A stretch of 55,391 nt of DNA, taken from an uncultured Clostridium sp. (GTDB taxonomy: Bacteria > Bacillota > Clostridia > TANB77 > CAG-508). The stretch spans positions 1 to 55,391 of the forward strand of contig CANPDB010000008.1 of assembly GCA_947572725.1 (NCBI GenBank), given 5' to 3'. The translations under genes and the position numbers were made by a program. Under the pieces are notes generated by a model that searched no databases, had not been told where the DNA came from, and saw only the letters and a list, made by a program, of their open reading frames with translations. This document shows positions 1-7,920 of this stretch, in pieces (position 1 is the stretch's first letter; every line of letters begins with the position of its first letter).

Positions 1-8
1 TGATAGTA

Positions 9-866
9 TTGAGTAATTTACAAGCAGAAGAATATAAAAATTTTGAAGAAATAAAGAACATTAGAGAAGATGGAACAGAATATTGGAATGCAAGAGAACT
101 AAGTGAAGTATTACAATATAAGAAATGGGAAAATTTTGCTAAAGTAATTGATAGATCAAAATTGGCATGTAGCAATAGTGGATTTGAAATTTTAGACCAT
201 TTTCCTGAGGTTAGGAAAATGGTTGAAATAGGCAGTAATACTGTAAGAGAATTACTAGATTATGAACTTTCTAGATATGCATGTTATCTAATTGTACAAA
301 ATGGAGATCCGAGAAAAGAGGTAATTGCTCTAGGGCAAACTTATTTTGCAATTCAAACTAGAAGACAAGAAGTTGCTGATTATTTTAATCAACTAGATGA
401 AGATAACAAACGATTAGTGATTCGTGGAGACATAAAACAATGGAATCAAATGTTATTGGAAGCAGCCCATAGTGCAGGTGTAATAACAAACCAAGAATAT
501 GCAGAATTTCAAAATGCAGGATATATAGGATTATATGGTGGTCTAACTGTAGATGATATACATGAAAGAAAAAAGTTAAAAGATAATGAAAGAATATTAG
601 ATTTTATGGGAAGTACTGAATTAATTGCTAATCTATTTAGAATATCTCAAACAGAAGAAAAACTAAAAAAAGATAAAATACATAGTTGTAGCAAAGCAAC
701 TTCAACACATTATGAAGTTGGAACAAAGGTAAGAAAGGCAATAGAAGATATTGGAGGAACAATGCCAGAAGATTTACCAACACCAAAAAAGAGTATTAAA
801 CAAGTAGAAAGAGAACAATTACAAAGATTAAAAGATAAACAAACTAAATTAATGTTGGATGAATAA
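9..866 (+). CDS. dinD: DinD-like BRO-N domain protein (possibly 5'-partial)
   Basis: About 285 residues that match the whole length of DNA-damage-inducible protein D. I recognise the family blocks GSNTVRELLDYELSRYACYL, IVQNGDP, QTYFAIQTRRQE, GLYGGLT and MGSTELIANLFRISQTEEKL, then GGTMPEDLPTP and SIKQ near the C-terminus. The N-terminal half is the BRO-N/KilA-type fold. In E. coli DinD is SOS-induced and inhibits RecA filament activities; whether this one does so is inference. The first visible start is TTG at 9, but the frame stays open to the window edge, so the true start may lie upstream. It sits beside other accessory genes (ATP-grasp, radical SAM). No LexA box can be judged because the promoter lies outside the window. 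Confidence 0.85.
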   Translation: MSNLQAEEYKNFEEIKNIREDGTEYWNARELSEVLQYKKWENFAKVIDRSKLACSNSGFEILDHFPEVRKMVEIGSNTVRELLDYELSRYACYLIVQNGDPRKEVIALGQTYFAIQTRRQEVADYFNQLDEDNKRLVIRGDIKQWNQMLLEAAHSAGVITNQEYAEFQNAGYIGLYGGLTVDDIHERKKLKDNERILDFMGSTELIANLFRISQTEEKLKKDKIHSCSKATSTHYEVGTKVRKAIEDIGGTMPEDLPTPKKSIKQVEREQLQRLKDKQTKLMLDE

Positions 867-964
867 TCAAATTCTAGGAGATTGAAATATTTTATTTGCG
901 AAATATAGGAATTAATGATATTATGTATATATTATATTATTAATTAAGAAAGGCAAAATTAAAT

Positions 965-2092
965 ATGAAAGATTTAGTTTGGGTAGGAATACGAGAGTCG
1001 GAAGTAAAATATTCTAATTTTATAAATAATTCTATAAGCATATTTGGAAATAATGATAATTGTTTAGAAAATCAGATAAAAAAGAGAATTAACCATGATA
1101 ACCGAAAAAATTTCACTCTTATAGATGATTTTTATAATAAAGAAATTATCAAACAAGTTCAGAAAAATCCAAATGTAAAATTTATGTATTATAGTCAAAT
1201 ATATAGTTATGATAATATGAAAAAGTTAGGATTATTAGACTATGTAATATGTTTAAACAATCAAGATTTAATTAGATTTATGAATAGTAAGTTTAAAACG
1301 AAGGAATATTTTAAAGATTGTATTCCTGTATTGGATTACTTTTTTATAAAAGGAAAAGATTTTGATTTTGAGAAAATAAAACAAAAATATGGGGATTATG
1401 AATTTGTTATCCAGACAGAAGAAGGTTCTGGTGGATTGAGCACAATTTTATTAAATAAAAATAATACAAATGATATTAAAATACATAGTAATCAAACATA
1501 TATGGTTACAAGATATTGCGAGAATAGCATTTCCACTAACATAAATGTTTTAATTTCAGAAAATGATATAACATTATTACCACCTTCTATGCAAAATATA
1601 GAATTATCACATAATAGATTAATGTACAAAGGAAATGATTTTATTACATATAGAGAAATTGTTGATAATAAAATGGATGTTAAACTGAAAAACGATGCTT
1701 TTATAGTAGGAGAGTTAATCCAGAAAAAAGGATATAGAGGAATTTTAGGAATAGACAGTATTATATATAATGACGAAGTATATTTTATGGAGATTAATCC
1801 TAGATTTCAAAACTCTGCTACAATTTTAAATAAAGCATTACAAGAGAAAAATTTACCATCTTTACAAGAATTACAATATAATTGTTTTTATAATAAGCCT
1901 ATAAAATTAGAACAGTTTGATGTTAATTATAGTAGTTATATCAACGAATATGGGGCATTAAATAAAAAATTAGAAGTAAAGCCAATAGAAATATTGGATA
2001 AATCAAATAAAAACATCGAATGCGAAGATTTTAGCTATCTATCTACGAATCTATATAATACAGAAACAGTAGAAACTAATAAAAATGAATAG
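965..2092 (+). CDS. ATP-grasp domain protein, substrate unknown
   Basis: 375 residues. The C-terminal half carries ATP-grasp features: a glycine-rich loop EEGSGGLST (about residue 155) for nucleotide binding, and the block YRGILGIDSI...VYFMEINPRFQNS (about 256-285), where the Glu and Asn of EINPR normally bind Mg-ATP. Such enzymes join a carboxylate to an amine or thiol through an acyl phosphate. The start is ATG with AAGAAAGG upstream. The gene stops 30 bases before the ATG of a radical-SAM gene on the same strand and both end before one terminator, so they are probably co-transcribed and act on the same molecule. No short precursor-peptide gene was seen nearby. Family membership is clear; the substrate is not. 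Confidence 0.75.
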   Translation: MKDLVWVGIRESEVKYSNFINNSISIFGNNDNCLENQIKKRINHDNRKNFTLIDDFYNKEIIKQVQKNPNVKFMYYSQIYSYDNMKKLGLLDYVICLNNQDLIRFMNSKFKTKEYFKDCIPVLDYFFIKGKDFDFEKIKQKYGDYEFVIQTEEGSGGLSTILLNKNNTNDIKIHSNQTYMVTRYCENSISTNINVLISENDITLLPPSMQNIELSHNRLMYKGNDFITYREIVDNKMDVKLKNDAFIVGELIQKKGYRGILGIDSIIYNDEVYFMEINPRFQNSATILNKALQEKNLPSLQELQYNCFYNKPIKLEQFDVNYSSYINEYGALNKKLEVKPIEILDKSNKNIECEDFSYLSTNLYNTETVETNKNE

Positions 2093-2122
2093 ACAATATA
2101 AAAAATATTGGAGAAATTTATA

Positions 2123-3541
2123 ATGAAAACTAAACATATAGGAAATATAACTATTTCCTCAATTTTAAAAAATAATTTGTATTTAAACGGAATAATTGCA
2201 TCAGACAAAGTATTTGATGTATTAAAAAGTTCACAATATTATGGATACAGGACAACTATGGGGATTTTTATGAAAATAGGTGGAACTTTATCTAAATCAG
2301 AATTTGAAAAACTTAAATTAAGTAATAGTAATAATACTCTATTATCTGAAATTCCAGAAAATCTGTCATATGAAGATTACCTAAAAGTTAGAGAGTATAC
2401 AACAGTTAGTCTAAAAAAAATACCTTTTTTAGGTAAAAAAACTTTAAAAAATAAAACATATTTTATATTAGATGCTGATAAAAAAGGAAAATTACAAATT
2501 ATAGGTCAATATGTTAATGAAAATAACATATATCCTATAAAAGTTGATGATTGTGGAGTTTTTAAACAAGATAATTATAAAGATGATGATGTTGTCTTGC
2601 AAGCAGGGGGAATTAGAGTAAGAAGTAGTATATGTGGATATAATTGTATAAGTGGATGTAAATTTTGTAATTTCGGTAAAGGAGCGGAGAATTATATTGC
2701 AAATACTCTAAATACTGAAAAAAAGGAATATATTACTAGTTTAATAAAGCAAGTAACTTTAAATTCAAATGTTCAAACATTATTTATTACAGGAGGAAAT
2801 TCTAGTTTAGAAGATATGAATAAGTGGACTGAATTTGTACAAGAAAGTATAAACACATTTAAAAAATCTGTACCAGATGGCTCTGTGGATATAATGCTAA
2901 CTCCAAGAGGATTTGATAAATATGTATATGATCATACAATTAGATATGAAGAATATAAAAAGTATTTAGAATATTTAAAATCTATTGGTGCTAATACAAT
3001 TTCTCCTAATATGGAATTATGGGAACAAGAAGACTTAGACAAATTTTGTTCAGTTAGTAGAACAGGATTAAATGCTGGTGCAAATAAATCTGAAATAGGT
3101 CATAATGGATATATAGATTTTATTAAAGCAGGGATTGATGTATTTGGAAAGTATAATGTACGAACATCTTTAATTGTTGGCTTAAATTCTAAAGAAAATG
3201 TAAAAAAAGCAATTAAAGATTTAATACCATTAGGATGTTATGTGGTTATTTTACCATTTAAATCACCAAGTAAATATTTCAATCAATTAGAACCAAATGA
3301 TTATGATTTAATAGAATTAAGTAATTATTTAAAATGTGAAACAGATAGAGTTTTAAGTTCACTTCCAGAAAATTTAATACATATTTATAGAGAAAGAATT
3401 AGTAATTCTCTAAATGCACATAATAGCCATAATACAGCAAATTTATGTTGTGGACAAAATCTGGATATCATTGAACAACAAGCTTTAATATTAGAAAAAG
3501 ATAATCATATTGTTAGTATGATTGGTAATAATGATGAATAA
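2123..3541 (+). CDS. radical SAM protein, biotin-synthase-like, paired with ATP-grasp
   Basis: 472 residues. An N-terminal extension of about 165 residues precedes the [4Fe-4S] motif CISGCKFC (CxxxCxxC) and NFGKG. Further on, TLFITGGNSS, then SPNMELW, then TSLIVGLNSKENV fit a radical-SAM barrel of the biotin-synthase/HydE/PylB kind. A CC pair (NLCCGQN) lies near the C-terminus. I chose ATG 2123 because GGAGAAA (2110-2116) stands nine bases before it; an in-frame TTG at 2108 has no ribosome binding site. The downstream partner of the ATP-grasp gene at 965-2092, followed by a bidirectional terminator. Radical-SAM plus ATP-grasp pairs make modified amino acids or peptides in other systems (for example PylB/PylC), but no other pyrrolysine gene is present, so the product is unknown. 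Confidence 0.75.
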   Translation: MKTKHIGNITISSILKNNLYLNGIIASDKVFDVLKSSQYYGYRTTMGIFMKIGGTLSKSEFEKLKLSNSNNTLLSEIPENLSYEDYLKVREYTTVSLKKIPFLGKKTLKNKTYFILDADKKGKLQIIGQYVNENNIYPIKVDDCGVFKQDNYKDDDVVLQAGGIRVRSSICGYNCISGCKFCNFGKGAENYIANTLNTEKKEYITSLIKQVTLNSNVQTLFITGGNSSLEDMNKWTEFVQESINTFKKSVPDGSVDIMLTPRGFDKYVYDHTIRYEEYKKYLEYLKSIGANTISPNMELWEQEDLDKFCSVSRTGLNAGANKSEIGHNGYIDFIKAGIDVFGKYNVRTSLIVGLNSKENVKKAIKDLIPLGCYVVILPFKSPSKYFNQLEPNDYDLIELSNYLKCETDRVLSSLPENLIHIYRERISNSLNAHNSHNTANLCCGQNLDIIEQQALILEKDNHIVSMIGNNDE

Positions 3542-3552
3542 GAACAAATCAA

Positions 3553-3585
3553 AAAGCCTTAAAATCAACATAATTTTAAGGCTTT
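3553..3585. terminator. bidirectional terminator between radical SAM gene and murC
   Basis: A perfect 13-bp stem (AAAGCCTTAAAAT at 3553-3565 with its complement at 3573-3585) and a 7-base loop. It is flanked by A and T runs on both sides and lies between convergent genes. Confidence 0.85.
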
Positions 3586-3593
3586 GTATTATT

Positions 3594-4976
3594 TTAATCA
3601 ACTAACATAGGACCTATCTCTGTAACTGTTCCAGCACCTAGTGTTATAATAATATCATTTTCTTCAATATGGTCTTTTATATATGATACACATTCTTCAA
3701 AATTTGGAATGTATTTAGCATCTTTTCCAAGTGATATAATTTTTTCTTCTAAATCTTTAGAAGTTATACCATAAGTATTTTTTTCTCTTGCTGCATAGAT
3801 ATCCAAAACTATTATATTATCAAAATTAAGTAATGCTTTTGCAAAGTCTTCTAAAAGGTTTTTTGTTCTACTATATGTATGAGGTTGGAATACTACCCAA
3901 GATTTATTATATTTTTTATTCATTAAAGATTTTGCTGTTGCAATAATTTCAGTAGGGTGGTGACCGTAGTCATCATATACACTAGCAAGGTTTTTTATTT
4001 TACCTTTAAATTCGAATCTTCTATGAGCACCTGTAAATTTTAGTAATGCAGATTTAATAGATTCTTTGTCTATTCCATATTCTGTACATAATGCAATACA
4101 TGATAAGGCATTTAAAACATTGTGCATACCAGGTACTGATAATTTAATTCTATCAAAGAAATCATCATTATGATATACATCAAATTCAGCAAAACCATCA
4201 TTATCAAATACAATATTAACAGCAAAAAAGTTAGTGTGTTTATTTGTTATACCATATGTAAGTACTTTTGCATCTGTATATTGAGGTAAATCTAAGCAGT
4301 TTTCATCATCTCCATTAACTACTAGTAAACCATTAGAAGGAAGAAGTTTTACATATTTTATAAATGCATTTTTTATATTTTCAAAAGTTTTAAAATAATC
4401 TAAGTGGTCATTGTCAATATTTAATATGATTTCTGCTTTAGGACTAAATTTTAAAAAGCTTTCTACATATTCACAAGCTTCTATAATAAAGTGGTCACTG
4501 TTACCAACTTTATAATTTCCATCTATTTGCTTTAAAAAAGCACCAACTTGAATACTTGGGTCTTTTAATGCTTCTACAAAACAAAGTGAAACCATAGAAG
4601 TAGTTGTTGTCTTTCCATGTGTACCAGAAATACATATAGTGTCAGTATAGCATCTTGTTAGTTCTCCTAAAAAGTCTGCTCTTTCTATTGTTGGAATGTT
4701 TAATCTTTTTGCTTCTGACATTTCAGGGTCTTCTTCTTTTATTGCAGCAGAATAAACTACAATGTCTGAATTAGCAACATCTTCTAAATTGTGACCTATT
4801 GTTACCTTAATTCCCATTGAATTTAATTTATCTGTGGTTTCAGATTTGGCCCAATCAGAACCAGTTACTATGAATCCCCAATTGCTTAGAATGGCAGCTA
4901 TACCACTCATACTGACTCCACCAATTCCAATCATATGTACTTTTTTATATTTTTTTATATTATCTATATTTGGCAT
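3594..4976 (-). CDS. murC: UDP-N-acetylmuramate--L-alanine ligase MurC
   Basis: 460 residues, the normal MurC length. Adds L-alanine to UDP-MurNAc in cytoplasmic peptidoglycan precursor synthesis. Seen: the N-terminal Rossmann motif HMIGIGGVSMSGIA, the ATP P-loop ISGTHGKTTTTSM (about residue 117), the central NIDNDHLDYF, the hallmark DDYGHHPTEI (about 338) and VFQPHTYSRT. The start ATG is preceded by AGAGGAGCG at a slightly long spacing. Transcribed alone, convergent with the radical-SAM gene. Its upstream side holds palindromic repeat family 1. Confidence 0.97.
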   Translation of the reverse strand: MPNIDNIKKYKKVHMIGIGGVSMSGIAAILSNWGFIVTGSDWAKSETTDKLNSMGIKVTIGHNLEDVANSDIVVYSAAIKEEDPEMSEAKRLNIPTIERADFLGELTRCYTDTICISGTHGKTTTTSMVSLCFVEALKDPSIQVGAFLKQIDGNYKVGNSDHFIIEACEYVESFLKFSPKAEIILNIDNDHLDYFKTFENIKNAFIKYVKLLPSNGLLVVNGDDENCLDLPQYTDAKVLTYGITNKHTNFFAVNIVFDNDGFAEFDVYHNDDFFDRIKLSVPGMHNVLNALSCIALCTEYGIDKESIKSALLKFTGAHRRFEFKGKIKNLASVYDDYGHHPTEIIATAKSLMNKKYNKSWVVFQPHTYSRTKNLLEDFAKALLNFDNIIVLDIYAAREKNTYGITSKDLEEKIISLGKDAKYIPNFEECVSYIKDHIEENDIIITLGAGTVTEIGPMLVD

Positions 4977-5066
4977 TTAAATAACACGCTCCTCTTTTAA
5001 CAGTTTAGATTATATAATTTTATGTTTAAAATTTCAATAGTTTGTGATAAAGTTTTAAATATATTC

Positions 5067-5298
5067 GTTACAGTTGTTACAATGCACAGTTAATTTATAT
5101 TTGCTAAAGATTTATAATATATTATTTTTTATCCATTCCCAACTGCTAACAGTTTGTAGATAAACTTCTGCGGTGCAGTTGCTCCTCAAATTTTATTTAC
5201 AAACTGTAACTTGTTGGTCCCCACATTCATTCCTAAAAAATAATATATTATAAATCTTTAGCTAATTTACCATTTTAAATAAGACTGTGAACTGTAAC
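5067..5298. repeat. palindromic repeat family 1, copy 1
   Basis: About 232 bp with long inverted arms. Outer ends are GTTACAGTT / AACTGTAAC. An inner perfect arm of about 29 bp begins GCTAAAGATTTATAATATA (5103 on) and is complemented at about 5235-5263. The centre (about 5131-5232) contains further inverted repeats (AACTGC/GCAGTT; ACAGTTTGTA/TACAAACTGT) and the motif GGTCCCCACA. A second copy lies at 47736-47960 with a nearly identical centre. It occupies most of the 525-bp gap between murC and spoVG; I see no gene in it. A MITE-like element or a structured RNA are both possible. Confidence 0.85.
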
Positions 5299-5397
5299 AT
5301 ATACTCTATAATATAGTATAAAAAATAGAAATGTTACAATAATAATTAGAAAGGTTTATAAAAAATTTTATAAAATTTAATTTTTTTGTAAAAAAAA

Positions 5398-5426
5398 GAA
5401 GGAAAAACATTTTTTGTGAAGAATAA
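5398..5426 (+). promoter_or_regulatory. sigma-H-type promoter of spoVG
   Basis: GAAGGAAAA (5398-5406) and GAAGAATAA (5418-5426) are separated by 11 bases. This fits the sigma-H consensus RNAGGAWWW-N11/12-RNNGAATWW exactly. The B. subtilis spoVG promoter is the classic sigma-H promoter, so position and function agree. Transcription would begin near 5433, about 68 bases before the ATG. Confidence 0.7.
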
Positions 5427-5500
5427 TATAATTGTACATAAGATTAAACTAATATGTACAAAATAATATTAAAAACTTAAGGAAGGCGGGGTGCACCACA

Positions 5501-5785
5501 ATGAAAATTACAGATGTACGTTTAAGAAAAGTAAATTCAGAGAACAGAATGAAAGCTGTTGCTTCTGTAACATTCGATAACGAATTCGCAGTTCACGATA
5601 TTAAAGTTATCGAAAGCCAAAACGGATTGTTTATAGCTATGCCTAGCAGAAAAACTCCAAACGGAGAATTCAGAGATATAGCTCATCCAATCAATGCTGA
5701 AACTAGAGAAAAAATTCAAAAAGCTATCTTAGAAGCTTATGAAGCTCCTGAAGAAGCTTCCGAAACAGAAGAATCAGCAGAATAA
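5501..5785 (+). CDS. spoVG: septation/sporulation regulator SpoVG
   Basis: 94 residues, full family length. Opens with the invariant MKITDVRLR and contains [38 protein letters not shown] and an acidic tail [11 protein letters not shown]. SpoVG is a small nucleic-acid-binding regulator affecting septation and sporulation and, in other Firmicutes, capsule and virulence genes. The ribosome binding site AAGGAAGGCGGGG precedes the ATG. Codon use is richer in C-ending codons than the neighbours, in keeping with high expression. Monocistronic: sigma-H-like promoter in front and terminator behind. Confidence 0.97.
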   Translation: MKITDVRLRKVNSENRMKAVASVTFDNEFAVHDIKVIESQNGLFIAMPSRKTPNGEFRDIAHPINAETREKIQKAILEAYEAPEEASETEESAE

Positions 5786-5804
5786 TTATAAATGTAATTA
5801 GAAA

Positions 5805-5840
5805 AGAAATTCTACAATATTTCGTAGGATTTCTTTTTTG
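5805..5840 (+). terminator. spoVG terminator
   Basis: An 11-bp stem AGAAATTCTAC/GTAGGATTTCT (one G-U pair), an 8-base loop and a run of T residues. Confidence 0.85.
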
Positions 5841-6046
5841 CTTAAAATTTTAAATTATTGTCGGATTTCACTTGAAAAAAAGCCAAAAACAATGTAAAAT
5901 AATTAGCAGGAAAGAACAATAGTAGCATAATTTAAAAATTTCTAACATTTTATAGTATTTTATGCTATGTTCATCCACAAAAATTTTTACATAAGCTATC
6001 TGTATGGCTCATACTTTGCCTGCAGCTAACTTAAAAGGGAGAAAAA

Positions 6047-6604
6047 ATGTATTTAATTATAGGGCTAGGAAACCCAGAAGAAGACTATAGCAAAACAAGG
6101 CACAATATGGGTTTTAATTCAGTCAATAAATTAGCTGAAGAATATAAAATTGAAATAAACAAAAAGAAATTTAAAGGATTATATGGAATAGGTGAAATAG
6201 AGGGAGAAAAAGTAACAATACTAAAACCACAAACATATATGAATCTAAGTGGAGAATCAATAAGAGAAATAATAGACTTTTATAAAATAGATACAAAAGA
6301 TATAGTTGTAGTTTATGATGATATAGACATAGAACCAGGAATTATTAAAATAAGAAAAAAAGGTGGACCAGGAACTCATAATGGAATGAAATCTGTAATA
6401 CAACATCTAAATACACAAGAATTTGCACGAATTAGAGTAGGAATTGGAACACCAGAAAATAAGCAAGATTTAATAAATTATGTATTAGGTGCAATACCAA
6501 AAGAAGAAGCAGAAAAATTAGATAAAGGAACAACATTAGCAAAAGAAGCTTTAATTGAACTAATAAAAAATGGTGTAGATAAAGCTATGAACAAATTTAA
6601 TTAA
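6047..6604 (+). CDS. pth: peptidyl-tRNA hydrolase
   Basis: 185 residues. Releases tRNA from peptidyl-tRNA that drops off ribosomes. Seen: YLIIGLGNPEEDYSKTRHNMGF with the catalytic His of TRHN (about residue 20), KPQTYMNLSGES (about 65-76), YDDIDIEPG (about 92-100), GGPGTHNGMKS and FARIRVGIGTP. The ribosome binding site is AAAAGGGAG and the start ATG. First gene of a likely run with the RNase G-like gene (18-bp gap). The 200 bp between the spoVG terminator and this gene hold only AT-rich promoter-like sequence. Confidence 0.96.
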   Translation: MYLIIGLGNPEEDYSKTRHNMGFNSVNKLAEEYKIEINKKKFKGLYGIGEIEGEKVTILKPQTYMNLSGESIREIIDFYKIDTKDIVVVYDDIDIEPGIIKIRKKGGPGTHNGMKSVIQHLNTQEFARIRVGIGTPENKQDLINYVLGAIPKEEAEKLDKGTTLAKEALIELIKNGVDKAMNKFN

Positions 6605-6622
6605 TATTAAAGGAAGGTAAAA

Positions 6623-7807
6623 ATGACAGAACTATTAATACAAACAAATAAAGAACAAAGAAAAATAGCATTAGTAGAAAATGCAAAACTATTAGAATAT
6701 TATGAAGAAAATGACACAATACAAAGAAAAGAAGGAAACATTTATATAGGGATAATAAAAGACATTATAAAAGGGATGCAATCTGCATTTGTAGATATTG
6801 GAACTGAAAAAAATAGTTTTATTCATCTAAAAGATATATTACCCAAAATAGATGAAAAAACAGAAAAATATGATGAAACAATAGATATTTCAGATGTTGC
6901 AAAAGCAGGACAAAAAATATTAGTACAAGTAAAAAAAGATAGTAATGAAAAAAAAGGAGCAAGAGTATCAACACATATTAACTTACCAAGCAAATACCTT
7001 GTTCTATTACCAAATACTAATATTATAACGATTTCCCAAAAAATTGCAGATAAAAAGGAACAAGAAAGATTAGTTAAATTAGTAAAAGAAAATTTAACTG
7101 AAGGAAATGGAGCAATTATTAGAACATCAGCAGAAGGAAAACAACAAGAAATCATAGAAGATATTAAGAATGTAGAAAAAAAGTGGAATAGCATTATCCA
7201 AACAAGTGTTAAACCTAATTCCAATAAAGCAAAATTATTATATAAAAGTGAAGATATTGTAGAAAAAATGTTAATTGATTTAACAGATAAATCTATAGAA
7301 AAGATAATAGTAAATAACAAGGAAGAATTTCAAAAACTAACAAAATTAAAAGAAGAAAACAATGAATATAAGAATATTGAAATAGAATTAAGTAATAATC
7401 AAAATATATTAGAAATTTATGAGATAGAAAAACAAATAGAAAAATTAGAAAACAGAAAAATATGGCTTAAATGTGGAGGTTTTATAACAATTGATAAAAC
7501 AGAAGCACTGACTGCTATTGACGTAAATACAGGAAAATACACAGGAAAGCAGAACCTAGAACAAACTGTATTTAAAGTAAATAAAGAAGCTACTATCGAA
7601 ATAGCAAAACAATTGAGATTAAGAGATATCGGCGGAATTATAATTATAGATTATATTGATATGAAAGAACAAGAAAACAAAGATGAAATAGAGAAAATCT
7701 TAAAAGAAGAATTAAAAAAAGATAGAACTAAAACACAAGTAGAAGGCTTTACAAAATTAGATTTAATGGAATTAACAAGAAAACATATATGTAGTCATAA
7801 AGACTAG
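6623..7807 (+). CDS. rng: ribonuclease E/G family protein, C-terminally short
   Basis: 394 residues; RNase G proteins are usually about 490. The N-terminal S1-like RNA-binding part has GNIYIGIIKDIIKGMQSAFV (about 33-52) and DIGTEKNSFIHL. The catalytic core has IDVNTGK with Asp300 and IIDYIDM with Asp343, nearly the same spacing and positions as Asp303/Asp346 of E. coli RNase E. The family ending GFTKLDLMELTRKH is followed at once by CSHKD and the stop, so the C-terminal small domain and the Zn-link CPxC motif are absent. It probably makes endonucleolytic cuts in mRNA or rRNA; tetramerisation through the Zn-link cannot occur in the usual way. The TAG stop is clean and I see no downstream remnant. 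Confidence 0.88.
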   Translation: MTELLIQTNKEQRKIALVENAKLLEYYEENDTIQRKEGNIYIGIIKDIIKGMQSAFVDIGTEKNSFIHLKDILPKIDEKTEKYDETIDISDVAKAGQKILVQVKKDSNEKKGARVSTHINLPSKYLVLLPNTNIITISQKIADKKEQERLVKLVKENLTEGNGAIIRTSAEGKQQEIIEDIKNVEKKWNSIIQTSVKPNSNKAKLLYKSEDIVEKMLIDLTDKSIEKIIVNNKEEFQKLTKLKEENNEYKNIEIELSNNQNILEIYEIEKQIEKLENRKIWLKCGGFITIDKTEALTAIDVNTGKYTGKQNLEQTVFKVNKEATIEIAKQLRLRDIGGIIIIDYIDMKEQENKDEIEKILKEELKKDRTKTQVEGFTKLDLMELTRKHICSHKD

Positions 7808-7920
7808 AGGTTACGATTTAGATTAGATGATTTTAAATTTGATTTGTAACAACTAGAAAGAAAATTCGTAATCGATAATTAAGTAAAACAGTAACTATTG
7901 TAGTAATAGAAAGGAATAAA

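Noticed and set aside
965..3541. Radical-SAM plus ATP-grasp pair read as PylB/PylC (pyrrolysine biosynthesis)
   Set aside because: Neither protein has the PylB/PylC length, and no pylD, pylS or tRNA-Pyl is seen. Only the enzyme classes agree.
5131..5232. Family-1 centre as a riboswitch controlling spoVG
   Set aside because: The second copy stands between a large orphan gene and a lysozyme gene, and the sigma-H promoter of spoVG lies downstream of the repeat, so it is not in the spoVG leader.
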